Shown here: piece by piece, positions 47,300 through 59,170 of the stretch
Layout: each line of letters begins with the position of its first letter
Position numbering within the stretch: position 1 is the stretch's first letter
Assembly: GCA_018857735.1 (NCBI GenBank)
Contig: JABMCL010000509.1
Span: forward strand, 956,001-1,020,000
Length of the DNA stretch: 64,000 nt
Source: Alviniconcha marisindica
Lineage: Eukaryota > Mollusca > Gastropoda > Provannidae
Direction of reading: 5' to 3'
Program-made: the position numbers and the translations under genes
Notes under the pieces: generated by a model
The model's input: only the letters and a program-made list of their open reading frames with translations
Told to the model about the DNA's origin: nothing
The model's database searches: none

Positions 47300-47524
47300 A
47301 AGGAGATTATATACCTATCGCTACACTGTCACCACCAGAATGACTTCTGCATTAAGATGGGCAGTGATGAGAGCCATTTTAATGTTTCATTAATTGTGAG
47401 AGACAAAGTCACAAGACAGTGTCCACAAACACAACTTTTAAAGCGAAAGGAGAGTCGAAGCGGAATTGAACTGAGGTCCTTCTGCTTACCAGCCTGATGC
47501 CTTACCGCTAGGCCAAACCGGCTT
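47300..47524 (-). repeat. tRNA-derived SINE
   Basis: The minus strand begins GCCGGTTTGGCCTAGCGGTA (A-box-like) and has GTTCAATTCC (B-box-like) about 50 bp later, then a body shared with 58,390-58,625 and in part with 39,930-40,035. Confidence 0.6.
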
Positions 47525-47799
47525 ACAAACGCTCACCAGGTTCGGTTGTGTTGCTCTATGTCCTCGGATGTAAGTTGTAGCAGGGAGTCCCAGAGACCTT
47601 AAAATACTCACTATTGGGAGCCCTGCACCTATTACACATCATTGTCATACCAACATTCTTCCAAGCACTGGACATGAAAACAACATAGCTGAATCAAAAA
47701 CAGATAAGTGGCTTAGCTCTCCATCTCATTTTTCATCATTTTTTCTCTCTCACCATTTAACTGGTAAGTGTTGTTTTGTAGCTGTTGTGTAAGTGTTGT

Positions 47800-47890
47800 T
47801 TTGTAGCTTGATAAAGGGGATTACCCCAAAAATTTGCATGTTGTGTTTTGTCTTAATAAATAGAGTTCATTTTAACCTTTGATGATCCAA
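47800..47890 (+). repeat. Penelope-like tail with hairpin motif
   Basis: AAAGGGGATTACCCCAAAAA within a block repeated at the opposite end of the palindrome (about 41,830-41,870, minus) and at 12,478. Confidence 0.6.
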
Positions 47891-48633
47891 ATCTTTCTTA
47901 CCACTTAACTTTCATCTGTGTTTGGCTGAGAATCAGCATACTGAATGTGTCGTCTCTGACTTTAAAAGAAGAATGTTTTGTCATGTGTGCTTTTTTCGAC
48001 ACATAAAAGAGGTCCTTGGAGAAGGGAGCAACAGAACAAACTCTGCCAGTGGCAAGAAGAGACAAACCAATATGAGAGGGAAAAGAGAAAAAAGATGCTG
48101 GTGGAGTAGGTGTAGATTCGCCCTGCCCTCACCCCCTGTGTTTCATAAAAGTTCATATTTGTCCAGGAATAAGGGAGGGAGGGAGGAAGAATTTTTGCAT
48201 GCCACAAGATGAAAGAGCAGATCACAACTAACATGGAATTTGTCCATTGTAAAAGTGAGGTTGTAATTGTGTTGGAAATTAACATTGTCAAGATAAAAAC
48301 AAGGGGGAAATAATGATGGAAGAAAAGTAGGGGTGGAATAAAAAGAGAGAGAAAAAAAAAAAAAAGCAAGAAAAAAAGAGAAAAAAACTTCCAGGAACTT
48401 TACGCCTTGAACCTTCATTATGAATGGAAGTAATGAAGTCAGCTGGTTTCCCTCGCTAAAACCTTGTGTGGCTGCTGTCTTGTTTGCAGCCTCACAACCA
48501 CTACAGTTTTTATTCTTCTTTAAAAAAGAAAATGCTGATTGCTTGTCTTGTCTTGATCTGGAAAAAAGGATATTGTTCGTAATGCTAGTGAAAAAAAGTG
48601 TACAGTATCCTTGATGTGTAGTAACTGTTTCAG

Positions 48634-48717
48634 GGCTGTCACAAACGGGTCGTGGATTTCATCAATGGCAACATGGGTCCTATTGGCGGTGTGGCTCTGG
48701 GAATATCTTTTTTCCAG
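48634..48717 (+). CDS. Tetraspanin exon: loop end and first half of TM4
   Basis: Acceptor ctgtttcag (AG 48,632-48,633), donor cag|gttggt. 28 residues: GCHKRVVDFINGNMG closes the large loop with its sixth cysteine, then PIGGVALGISFFQ begins TM4. NMG followed by a GVA-GI-F-Q pattern is very like the TSPAN6/7 TM4. Phase 0 both sides. Confidence 0.93.
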
Positions 48718-49122
48718 GTTGGTCTGAGTGTTTGTGTGTGCATGTGAATAGATGAATGTGTGGGTTTGTTGGTGTGTGGGGGGGAGGTGGGGGTGCATGC
48801 ATGTTTGTGTGCTTTCCAACTGATGGGCTGGGAGGGAGGTGGAGGGGGCATGGAGTTTGTGTGTGTATATGCATGTGTGCATGTGTGGCCAATTCAGTGG
48901 GGAGGGACAATGTGTTTGTAAGTATAGAGGCAGTTTGTGTTTAAATTGAAATGGTGGAGGGGTGTATGGGGATAGGTAACTAAGGGGATATGTGTATGCA
49001 TGAATAATACATCTTTGTGTGTGTGTACAAAAAAGAAGTGTGTGTGTTGAACCTGTACTTATTGACAGCTTCACCTTACAGGTGACTTACTCTTGAGAAC
49101 TTCTGATTGTGGTGACTTGCAG

Positions 49123-49194
49123 GTGCTTGGAGCTATCCTGGCATGCTGTCTGGCCAAGTCTATCAGCAAAGCCAAATATGAGCAGATGGAATAA
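49123..49194 (+). CDS. Tetraspanin last exon: TM4 end and cytoplasmic tail
   Basis: Acceptor ggtgacttgcag (AG 49,121-49,122). 23 residues, VLGAILACCLAKSISKAKYE then QME and TAA at 49,192-49,194. The ACCL ending of TM4 and the tail tyrosine are like TSPAN7 and CD63. YEQM fits a YxxPhi sorting signal, which in other tetraspanins binds clathrin adaptors and directs endocytosis. Here one residue (Glu) follows the motif, whereas in CD63 it is C-terminal. Confidence 0.93.
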   Translation: MLGAILACCLAKSISKAKYEQME

Positions 49195-49444
49195 GACAGA
49201 AACTCAAAGGAAGGACTGAAAAGAATGGAAGATGGCAAGGAATGAAAATCAACACCGAGGCCAGTTACAACAGTGTTTAGTGCGCAACATCCACTGTCAG
49301 CCTGGCTCCACCAGTCAACAAGGGCTTCTTTGAAAGAACCCCCCCACTCCCCCATTATGTAACAAAATTTACTAGCAGAATTTGATATTGCTGAAAAGAT
49401 ACCCCAAGTCCCCTCCCCTCGTAACACACACACACACAACACAC

Positions 49445-49489
<45 letters not shown>

Positions 49490-49717
49490 GCATACGTGTG
49501 TATGCATACTTGTAAACACAACAGACAGGTTCACATACACATGTATTTTTACACACATATATGCACACATGTATGTGTGCACACACACACATGCTTACAC
49601 ACACATGTTGTGCAATGATGGATTGAAGTAAAGAAAAATACATGTGGTAAATTTTGTGAGCTCTGTCTGGGGGGATTTCTTCTCTTTTTTTAATAGGCTG
49701 TGATAGACTGTAATAAA
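49195..49717 (+). other. Tetraspanin 3'UTR candidate with (CA)n and AATAAA
   Basis: About 520 bp from the stop to an AATAAA at 49,712-49,717. A (CA)n microsatellite at 49,427-49,485 would lie in the transcript. Confidence 0.5.
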
Positions 49718-49719
49718 CA

Positions 49720-50660
49720 AAATGTAATCTTTAAAGAGTGGCAATGTTACATGTGAATTTCAGCAGAACAGTTGACAACAACAGGTTTATTGAGAATATG
49801 TAAACAAGGGAGTTAACAATGATGAGGTGTTAGGAGAAGGATGGTAATTTGCATGGGGTGGTCTTTCTTAAATCATCAGGGGTTCCAGTGAGCTGAGCAG
49901 AATCAAGAGGTTTCTGTTTATTCTACGAGGATAAATCAGCACAGGTACAAGTGGCCAGGTAACTGAGTCTCTGCTCACGTCATATTAGCTTCTTTTCCTT
50001 TGTTAGCATCCCTCAGCAAAAACCCGGATGTTTGGGGAGAAGGTAGCAGTAAATTTGTAATTATTATCACAGAGTTTTTCTTTTCAGCAGCAGAGAAAAT
50101 GCAGTATGTGTTTGAATTGTTTTGCTGAAATCAACAATTGCTGTATATATTCTGAGCAGTTTTACAGTTAAAAGTCACAAGAAGTGGGATGTCTTGAAGC
50201 AAGGGACTTGTCATTTTAAATATACTGGTATGAACTCTCAAGTACCCATGTAACTGCTGATGTGGTACTGGGCCAATAGTTCATGTAAATCCTAGTTTAT
50301 GTTCCTGTAAACCCCAGCTTATGTTCCTGTAAGCCCCACCAAAGGTGATGGCTGTGTCATTAATGGGCCAATAAAGGAGTTCCTGTAAATCTCACCAAAG
50401 ATAAAAGCTGATGTGATAATGAGCTGGTAATTGCCACCAAATGGTTCTCCAGGTCTTTTGTTGAGGTGGTGAAGACATTCTGCATTAGAAACATGTTTCA
50501 AGCAGTTATGTGCTGAGTAAAACCACAAACACTTCAATTTGTAATTGTGAAATTTAACTAGTAATCTTTCTTGTCTTTGGGATGAGTCTATGTGTGTTGT
50601 GTTTTCCTTACCGGACTAAAAGATGCAACAGAATTTGTGAAATGCACAATATCAAGGGAG
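49720..50660. other. No gene recognised
   Basis: Unique-looking AT-rich DNA with a loose repeat of GTTCCTGTAA(A/G)(C/T)C(C/T)CA at 50,300-50,390. Confidence 0.5.
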
Positions 50661-50665
50661 GACAA

Positions 50666-50980
50666 TTTTGGTGAAAAGCATAATATAAACTATGATAAAG
50701 GAAAAACAATGAAACTTGGTGAGAAACAAAACATGAAGGAAAAAATACCACTGCATTTGGTGAGAATTATAACATGAAGGGAAAAACACCAATGGATTTG
50801 GTGAGAAGCATAATATGAAGGGAAAAACACCAATGGATTTGGTGAGAAGCATAACATGAAGGGAACAACACCAGTGAATTTTGGTGAGAAGTATAACATG
50901 AAGGTGAACGCACCAATGAATTGGTGAGAAGCATATAACATGAAAGAAGAAGAAAAAATGTGGTGAAATGCATAACATCA
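50666..50980 (+). repeat. Tandem repeat, about 41 bp unit, seven copies
   Basis: Consensus contains ACCAATGGATTTGGTGAGAA followed by GCATAACATGAAGGGAAAA. The two central copies are almost identical; outer ones are diverged. Open frames here come from the repeat. Confidence 0.85.
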
Positions 50981-50989
50981 GAAGAAAAA

Positions 50990-53090
50990 AAGTACTATTT
51001 TCTCATCGTTCTATTGTCTGATATTATTCTTGTTCTTTTTTTAACCGTTGCATGACATCGTTACATAGATGTTAGCCTTTGTAAATTGTATAGATGTAGC
51101 AACCCATAGTCATGTTAACCAATTTATTCCTTTTGATCATCTTTTGTCTTTCTCTTTTCTCCTTCTGTGTATTTTGTTTTTTTTTTTGTTTTTTTTTGAG
51201 TTGTTGTTTTTGTGTTTTTTGTATGTGAACACAGTACCCACATGGTGATGAGATGGAAAGGTTGTGAGGAAAGAGGTGGGTGCTTAGAGCTCATCATGGA
51301 ACCCTCTCTGTTTCAACCCGCAGCAGCCACAGTATGTTGTGTGGGATGTGTAAATCTTCATGGGGGGGGGGGGGGGGGGGGGGGCAGGCTGAAAGTCATG
51401 TGTCATGGACTATACAGCAGTCTGAAAACAACTTTTTTCTCACAAAATGTGCAGCAGTAGTTACTTGGGCTACAATTACTTGCAGTCCTTTTGTTTTGAA
51501 GGCATAAAAAAGCCAGAATATTTACTCAGTCACAATGTTTTGGCTTTTTGTAAGTAGCTTATTTTTCTTTAAAGGTGCACAGTGTGTTTGAGTTTCAATG
51601 TTGGGTCTTTTTAGACAGCATGGATCTAGTCAATGAAAGTGATCTTTATTTTATTCGCTGTTTGTTTTTTCAGTCCCAAATTTGTTAAATATACTCTTTC
51701 AGTCCCCAATTTGTTGAATATACTGTTACACTCGTACAGCTGATCCAGGTTGTGTCATGTGTGATGCCCATCTGTTTCAAACAGGGTTTTCCCTTTTATA
51801 GCTGGATTGGTGGTTTATTCCACAAATATACTTGTTTGTCTTTATTGTAGCCATTTCTGCGACTGTGATGACATTTTTTATGTGCCTCTTGGCCAAATTC
51901 TCCTGACATCTCAAGGATGTGTAGGTTGAGGAGCTTGTCTTTGACTTCGTGATCTTGAGTTCCAGGTGTTTTTTGAGAGGGAGTTGGTTTGGGTTTTGTT
52001 TGTTTTCATTCACCATTGCCATATTTGTGATAAGATGCAGAAGCTTTGGACTGAAGGAAATTTAGGATCAGGAGTATTAGGAATCCAGTTGTGAAGTGTA
52101 TATGAAGCAACTTACTGTGGGTAATACAAGCAAACTTGTTTTCAGAACAGAAGTAGGATACAAATATTTCAGCTTCCTACTGACTCTTGCATCAATACAC
52201 CACAGTATGTACACATAAAAAATGGATATTTTTCCATGCAATGTACACTTCAGGAGGAGAATACATGATGGAACGTTGGGACATTGTGATTGTTTAGAAG
52301 CACATTTGCCTGCATGTTTCCCCTTTGTAGGGAACATTTTCTGTTTGGTTGTGATTCTCTCCTTTGCTTTTGAAAGTATTGTATTATACATTTATAGCTG
52401 AGCTCCCCATTTTATCAGCCCAGAGATGAGTATCCATACTCGCCAAGTTTCAGTGCTATCAACATTGGAAAAGATCAGACTATCACATAACAGATGAATA
52501 CCTTGTTACAGCATACCACATTGTATCTGTACAATAATGCCTGGACAGATTGGCGCAGTATTTGTTCAATGTTAGTTGTGGTTCCAGTGGATCATACATC
52601 AACCCAGTTATCTTGCATTTGCTGGCAGGTTTTGTTGCTACTGTTTGTTCTTTTCTTTTCTTTTTGGGTGGGGGGGCGGGGGGGGATCACACCAGCCTCA
52701 GTGTTTCTGGTTGATGAGAGAAAAGAACAGTTGTTTTTCAGCTGCAGCATTGGCAATAGTTGAATTCTGAAAGTATGTACATTTAAAGAATGTGTAAGCA
52801 CTTAGGGCCTGTGCGGATTAGGCACTCTAAGTATCAATTATTATTAATAGTTGTCAACAGACATGCTCTTCTCCTTACCTGTCCTTGACCCAATTGATAC
52901 AGGAAAGTGATGCTTGTGGTTACAGCCTAGTCAGCTTCTGTCGCCAGTAAGCATTTGCCGCCACTGTTTCGGTGATAAAGAGCTTCACCCACCATGTTGT
53001 AACTCTGTATCCTCTTTTTGTTTATCTTTTTGCTGTTGCGAGCATTGTGATGACTTGAAATCCATCTTATCCTTGTTACTGTTAATTGGA
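50990..53090. other. No gene recognised
   Basis: Poly-G at 51,361-51,384 and 52,671-52,686. A tail-like sequence ending in (ATT)n at 52,795-52,850. A short acceptor-donor bounded frame (52,903-52,948, ESDACGYSLVSFCR) is noted but unsupported. Confidence 0.45.
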
Positions 53091-53095
53091 GAGGC

Positions 53096-53415
53096 AATCA
53101 AAGACCCTGTGTTCATTATTATAATTAATTTACAATTTAATGTCTTGTGACTTATTAATGGAACAAAAGTGTGTCATATGTCCATGCAATATAATAAGAC
53201 AGACAGTGAAAGACCCTGTGCTAATTATTCTTGTTAGTCAGTTAACAGTTTAATGTTTGGCAATGTATCAATGGAACAAAAGTGTGTCATGTTTCCACAC
53301 AACATAACTAGTCAATCAAAGACATTGTGTTTAATTGTTTTGCAGCTGCTCAGTAAGAAAGAGGTGTCATGTTTCCTTACAACATAATAAGACAGTAAGT
53401 CAAAGAGACTTAATT
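53096..53415 (+). repeat. Tandem repeat, about 118 bp unit, three copies
   Basis: CAAAGACCCTGTGTTCATTA, GGAACAAAAGTGTGTCAT and ACATAATAAGACAG recur in the same order three times, diverged. Confidence 0.75.
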
Positions 53416-53623
53416 ATTGTAATTATTTAAGGTTTTACCAGGAGTGTTCTATAACAATGATGTGTCCCTCTCCATTTCCTTAAAACATTATTGTTAGCTA
53501 AACTGCTTGCTTGAGCATACAATCATGGTTTACTATGTTCATTTTTGTTGATTATTCTGTGGGGGATCTGTATGGAATTGCAGTTGATCTGATCAGTGAG
53601 TAGTGACCAACAGAAAAGAAAAA

Positions 53624-53641
53624 GGGGGGGGGGGGGGGGGG
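53624..53641. repeat. Poly-G run
   Basis: About 18 consecutive G. Confidence 0.9.
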
Positions 53642-53859
53642 ATGTTTAATGTGCCTTGTGGCCACAGAGACAACACTCCTATTCAAGCACCAAAGGAAAA
53701 ATGTGTGGTTTAGGGACCAGTTTTATGACTGAAGCATTCCACTGGTCATACTCATTTGACCTAAAGACATTCACATCATACATTGTTATTTTGTTATGTA
53801 TTGTTATTGGAATCACCTTGCCCATGTGTCTGTCTGTCCATGTGTTTGAGCTTTGTCCA

Positions 53860-55260
53860 GAAGATATCTTCTGAACCACTCTGCAACCAAACATCATGAG
53901 CCAGTGCCATGTGATATAATTGGGTCATGGTCATGGTCACAATATGACTTTATTATATCTTAACTGTTGGTTCCTCTGAAACCAAATTTAGTTTGGTGGT
54001 AGATTATCATAAGTGTCCAGTGGAAAGATTGGTATGCTGTGTTCAAGGTCAAGGTCACAGTGAAGATTAAAATTTTAAATTAATGTTTGTCCAGGTACTA
54101 TCTTCTGACCTGCTGAATCTTTTGTAGCCAAACATGGTATGGTGACACATCATCATAAACTGGAGTGTCATGTGGGGAAGATCTTTTGTTAGCTTCAAGG
54201 TCAGTGTCATATATTATTGAAATATGACCGTTTCTGTCATATCTTCTGAACTGCAGAGCCTTTTGCTTCCAAACACAGTTTGATGGTACATCATCATAAG
54301 CTGGAGTGTCTTGTGAAAACTTGCTTTGCTGTGTTCACGGTCAAGGTCCCAGTGACTTGTTTGGCGGGATGATCTGAACAATTTAACCTTTTGTGGCCAA
54401 ACTTGGTATGGTGATGCATCATCTTGAGCCAGAGTATCATGTAAACAGATTGTTTGCGGTCTTCAAGGTCTGGATCACAGTGAGAGCTCACATATGACCC
54501 TCTCCTGTGAAATCCAGTCAAAAGCCACAGCTGTCAGTCAGCCCTAGGGACAGAAATAGCTGCTGGGGGTCAATTTGGATGATTTAAAAATAAAATAAAA
54601 AATTGACAGAATTATGTTCTTTAGGCCTAAAATTATCAAGTAGTTATGATATTTTCCTTTACAAATAATGTTAAATTGTTAAAACCTGAGGATAAATGAT
54701 GCTAATGTTATGTGAAATGACCAGTGTTTGGCAGAATAAAATGTATTTGTGCCCCCAGCATGTCATACACTGTTGTCCGGTTTGTTACCGTGAAAACATT
54801 CTGGAAGTTTGGCTAACTCTGAACCCCCATTGCTAAAGAAACTGTGCAAAATGACATGAAAGTGTTCAGGAACATTTTATCAAAATGACTGGTGTAATGC
54901 TTAGCAACTTCAGATAGACACAACTTAAATAATTATTTTATGAGTCTTCATTTGACATGAAGTGAAATGACACAAAACTGTTATGGGTCATTTTCTCAAA
55001 ATGTCTGCCATAGTGCGCAGCAACTTCAAATAGCCACAGCTTTAATAATTATTTTATGACAGTCTTCATTTAGATAACAAAATAATCAACAGGGGCTTTT
55101 TTCTGTACCACTGATATCTTTGCAACATGCAACAAACTACATGTGTTATTATAACCAGACCTAGCGCAAACAAAATGGGTACATTATTATAGTATGCTGA
55201 TGGTAACAGGGACTTTCAATATCTAATTACACGATGTGGGGTATTTTGTCACACAAGACA
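53860..55260 (+). repeat. AGGTCA-rich repeat element, second copy
   Basis: Units with TCAAGGTCAAGGTCACAGTG (54,042) and variants at 54,196, 54,338 and 54,464 alternate with CCAAACTTGGTATGGTGATG-type blocks; the right part (55,105-55,260) matches 35,680-35,880. So the tandem units belong to a longer dispersed element. Confidence 0.7.
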
Positions 55261-55909
55261 ACAAACTTTGTTTGGTTGGGTTTGTTTTGGTCAGCAAGAA
55301 TGCTGATATAATTATTATGAGTTTTCCTTCTTTGTTTATGGATCATGCTGTTTTATTCATGGGGGGGGGGGGGGCACAAATGTGATAGTTTTATCATGCA
55401 GTAATACTGTTAAAGGTGAAGGGATGATTTTATCCACTCCTGTTATCACTTACATCAGTGTTGAGTGTCAAGTGATACTTTAGGTTATCATTGTTTGCAG
55501 TGTTGATTCTATACTGCACTCTAGTTTAGGAGCAGTATCACTGAAAATATGGACACCAATAAGCAATAGGCATCTCACTCTGTGATGTAAGCAGGGTCCA
55601 GGTCTTTTTGACAGACATCCACATTTCAAAGCTACTTGCTAGTGTATGCTATATATATATATGTGTGTGTGTATACACTATTTTGCATGCTATCTTTAAT
55701 ATATTTTATTCTGTCCTAACCTTTGTCAGTATTTTTGGATCTGTTTTATGCTTTTTACATTCTGCATGTTGTGCTTTTTTGTGTGTGTGTGGTATCTGTA
55801 TGCTTTTTACAGCAGAAATATTTGTGCTAATACCTTTTGTTCTCTGTGTTTTTTATGTGCATTTGGTGATTTGCTTATGGAGCATATTACAAGCACAAAC
55901 ATGTATGTT

Positions 55910-55959
<50 letters not shown>

Positions 55960-56705
55960 ACACACATGCATGCATGCATGCATTCACTTATAATAATTAT
56001 GTGTTGTAAATCTGTCTTCTTTTGGTACTTTTTGAAGGTATTTATCTGCTTGGACAAACTACTGCTGTAAAGTGTTAAAAGCAGTTGCCATTATTTTCAA
56101 AATAAATGGAAATTTAAAATGAAATTGTACTGCTAAAACAGACCCGCCCTTCTCAGAAAGTGCCAAGTAATGCTACATTTTGCAACACATCTGGCTCCTT
56201 CCTAGTGCACTGGATCTACTTTTGGTGGTACCATGGCATGAATCGAGGATAAAAAGCAAATCCTGAAGGTGGAAAAAAAAGAATAGGTTACTCAATTCAG
56301 CTGTGTAAAACCAAACTGTATCTTGATCTGTTTCAGATTTATATCTTGTAAAAGTATTTGATAGATAGTTGTGTGTGCTGTTACCAGATCTGGTTCTAAC
56401 TCTTAGCAGGAGATTTTTAGTAACCACCTGAAAACCTTTCCAACAATGGGAATGAAATTGACTGCAACTAAGTCAAGAAGAGAAAACAAATGGAGATGGT
56501 ATTTCTTTACGCAATCATGAAAAGAAAACATTTTTAAGTATTTGTGATCACAGTTTCCATTATCCTATGATGGAAAAAAACTCAACTGCAAACACTTTTA
56601 CATGTACTAATATTATCCACTTGAGGTGTTCAGTGTTATTTATTGGTTAACTTTGCTTTTGCGATATTTAATAAAGTGCTCTAGCTCAGTTCCTGTTTTG
56701 TTGTT

Positions 56706-56779
<74 letters not shown>

Positions 56780-56858
56780 ACTACAGTGCTGCAGTGGTAA
56801 TACTCAACTATTTGTCTTCATACATCTCCGGGCAAGCACGCCCCCCCCTCCCCCCACC

Positions 56859-56889
<31 letters not shown>

Positions 56890-57660
56890 ACTGGCACATG
56901 TATCTACAACACATTAAAGCAGTTCACTGGCACAGTCTATTTTGATCAACAGTAATGTGAGAAGGCTTTTTTTTAAGCAAGTCACAATCAGTAGCTGGTA
57001 CAGGCACAGTCTCTTACATGCAACAATGGCATATTTTTATGTCCATTGTCCAACAAAAGATTTTCATGCAAAAAAGTCCAGAACACAAATGACTACTAGC
57101 AATCCAAACAAGTTTAAAGCAAAAGATATATATATATACGAATGGCTTTGTCAATCAAACAGATCAAAACAAAGTGCACAATAATGGCACAATGATTTAA
57201 CAAATTACAAAGTGATAATGATTTTAAATAATTATGAAGGCGAATTGTTTTTGTTATTTGTTCTGTTTGTTTTCACTTCTTTGAATGCCATCTGAAACTA
57301 ACCAAAATGTAGAATCTGAGACTTGCCTATTATTTTGCAATCTTGCAAATCTCAGCATGCTTAACACTCAAAAGATAAAAAAGTTTTCACTTTTCGTGTA
57401 AAATAGCTGTCCCTTTATCTCTCAGAACAGGAAAATCTGCAAAAATTATATGTCCTACACACAAACACAGAGAAAAAAAAGTATTCACATTTTAAGCTTT
57501 TGTGTGTTTTGGTCTTTGAAATATCTGCAAAATTCCCAAGTTCAGTGTGTCTTTTGTTCCAAAGTTTGTTAAAATGACCACCTAAAAAAGAAACATGCAT
57601 ATTTATATCTTTCCAATGCATGTACATGTTTTAGTCTCAGTTTAAAGTGTATTCACACTG
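55260..57660. repeat. Microsatellite-rich region, no gene recognised
   Basis: Poly-G at 55,361-55,375, (CA)n at 55,915-55,965, (CT)n at 56,709-56,778, C-rich tract at 56,840 and (CA)n at 56,867-56,892. No supported exon. Confidence 0.7.
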
Positions 57661-57692
57661 GAACTGGATATGGAGACAGAAAAAATGACAGC

Positions 57693-57712
57693 CCCCCCCC
57701 CCCCCCCCCCCC
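57693..57712. repeat. Poly-C run
   Basis: About 20 consecutive C. Confidence 0.9.
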
Positions 57713-57734
57713 GCTGTTTGATTGTTATATGGCT

Positions 57735-58024
57735 GCTGCCATATGAAACTACTGCCATCTCAGCATGTTCTGTGTATACCATACATCCATGCACCATGTC
57801 ACATCACATAAATAGGGTGCATGTGTGTTAGTTGTAACCTGCCACCTGCACTTATGGCAGAATGAGCGTGATCTTTTACATGCTACTGCGGTAACATGGG
57901 GTGGACTGGATACCAGATTGACAGTCAACACTGAAAGTTGACCCTGGAGAAGAAAATTCTGCCAGAACTCAAACCCAAGTCCTTTCAATCATGAGTATGG
58001 CGCTCTAACCAGTTAACTATCCCT
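57735..58024 (-). repeat. tRNA-Met-like SINE
   Basis: The minus strand from 58,024 reads GGGATAGTTAACTGGTTAGA then GCGCCATACTCATGA: an A-box, a D-loop and an anticodon arm with CAT, followed by a B-box-like GGGTTTGAGTTCTG near 57,970. The acceptor stem does not close and a SINE-like body continues to about 57,735, so I call it a tRNA-derived SINE and not a working tRNA. Confidence 0.6.
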
Positions 58025-58389
58025 GATCCCCATGATGACATCTTTCAAGTACTTACAAACTCCCTTTGTTTATTCTGTACAAGTGCTTTAACAGAACCAG
58101 AGAATGTTGTTGGACAATCATTAGATTATATCTTGAAAACAGGCACTGAAAAATATACCACTGTCATATACGACTTGATATTACAATAACTGGAGATGAC
58201 TGGATGGCTGCCAAAGCTAGCAATACTACAATTGATATGTTTTAAACAACACAGCTGATTACCTGCTGCTAATAGTCTAACCTATAATGCAAGATACTCA
58301 GTCAAATAATGCCAGATTTAAATGGGAAGGACAATGAATGACTAAAGTTAAGTATCCTGCAAATTGGAGAGGTACAGATGGGGATCAAA

Positions 58390-58625
58390 ATCCCAGGGGG
58401 TGGGATGGTTAGAGACTAGATCTACACCTAATGCCACAATATCACCACCACACTGATTCTGCAATAAGAGGGATAGTGAGTGGTGTCAGCCACCTCAGTG
58501 TTTCCTTGGTTGTGGGAGGCCAGATGACTAGACAGTGTCAATGAACAACTTCTGCAGGTGGGCTTGACTAGATTTCATCCTGTGTCCAACTACTTACCGG
58601 CAGTGCTAGACCAAACCATACAGCT
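58390..58625 (-). repeat. tRNA-derived SINE, same family as 47,300-47,524
   Basis: Shares the body (CTGCAATAAGA, AGTG then GTGTCAGCCA, GACAGTGTC) and the head complement CTAGACCAAACC. Confidence 0.55.
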
Positions 58626-58629
58626 TGTG

Positions 58630-59165
58630 CCACAGCACAGCACAATGTCCTTCTGTTCCTTCTTACAAAGAAAGTGTGACAGGCATTCAACAGTGCATGC
58701 ACAGCATAGTAAACTAATATTAATGCTGTGAGAGAAAAAAAGTACAAAATAAAAACATTACCCTATCTTAAAGAGAATTGTTCTGCATGGTGCATGCTAT
58801 ATATTTAACTCATGGATGATTAATTTTACTCACAACAGTACAAAAATGAATGGTTCCATAACAACTGAACTGGGTTGGTAACTAATACTTATGAAGTTAT
58901 GCAGTGTCACAACATACATAGCTATATACAGAACCCCAAACAAAAACAGACGAACCCACTCCATTTTGTTCTTGTTGTTGTTTCAGACAATTTTGGGGGT
59001 TTGTAACATTTATTATGGTCTTTCATTGGGGCTGCTGTAGCAGTCTCAACAGGTTTTATTTTTATTTTTATAAAATGCACCAAAAAAGATGACCTGCTTC
59101 CAGAATGTTGGTAATCTACGCAGCTTCTGGCACGCTTGCATACTCCCTGTGCAAAGGAAATCGTA
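58630..59165. other. No gene recognised
   Basis: AT-rich DNA without clear features. Confidence 0.45.
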
Positions 59166-59170
59166 CTTAC

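Larger units (their letters stand above)
46072..47625. mobile_element. 1.55 kb DNA transposon with CAGGGCTCC ends
   Basis: CAGGGCTCCCGTTAACA at the left, complement CAGGGCTCCCAATAGTG at the right. The hexamer CACCTA flanks both ends (46,066-46,071; 47,626-47,631), while the opposite palindrome arm at about 44,490 has the unfilled site with one copy. Ends match the 4.6 kb element at 8,793-13,393. Internally the module TTGCTTTACATCCACAGAAA...TTAGGGA recurs several times (46,400, 46,470, 46,930, 47,110, 47,220), and a 48-54 bp repeat lies at 46,745-46,880. Carries a tRNA-like SINE near its right end. Confidence 0.75.
41735..47910. mobile_element. Inverted pair of Penelope-like elements with nested transposons
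   Basis: Left arm 41,735-41,882 plus 44,361-45,066; loop 45,067-45,477; right arm 45,478-46,071 plus 47,626-47,910. The arms are complementary throughout (for example 44,395-44,470 against 47,650-47,760, and 44,480-44,960 against 45,600-46,071). Left arm is interrupted by the TTAA element R2, right arm by the CAGGGCTCC element. The coding remnants at the centre are C-terminal parts of Penelope-like GIY-YIG proteins pointing outward. Confidence 0.75.
41378..48633 (+). other. Large tetraspanin intron holding nested mobile elements
   Basis: Contains the inverted Penelope-like pair (about 41,735-47,910) with two DNA transposons nested in it. From 47,910 to 48,633 nothing is recognisable beyond A-rich and T-rich tracts. 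Confidence 0.8.
38530..49717 (+). other. Tetraspanin gene span (TSPAN6/7-like), 5' end missing
   Basis: Six coding exons joined by phase-0 GT..AG introns give about 272 codons' worth of tetraspanin from TM1 onward, minus the usual 20-30 residue first exon, which was not located. The phase-0 positions and the 189/75 bp exon sizes agree with the conserved tetraspanin gene structure. Intron sizes are about 1.1, 0.7, 0.5, 7.3 and 0.4 kb. The 7.3 kb intron holds the nested Penelope-like and DNA elements. Candidate polyadenylation signal AATAAA at 49,712-49,717. Confidence 0.85.

Noticed and set aside
48520..49074. 184-codon minus-strand frame
   Set aside because: Antisense of a tetraspanin exon and CA/TG-rich intron sequence; low-complexity Thr/His/Pro peptide.
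50652..50978. Minus-strand hydrophobic frames of about 70-108 codons
   Set aside because: Products of the 41 bp tandem repeat; all three frames give similar repetitive peptides.
58000..58024. Functional tRNA-Met gene
   Set aside because: A-box and CAT anticodon-like arm are present, but the acceptor stem does not close and the sequence continues into a SINE body.
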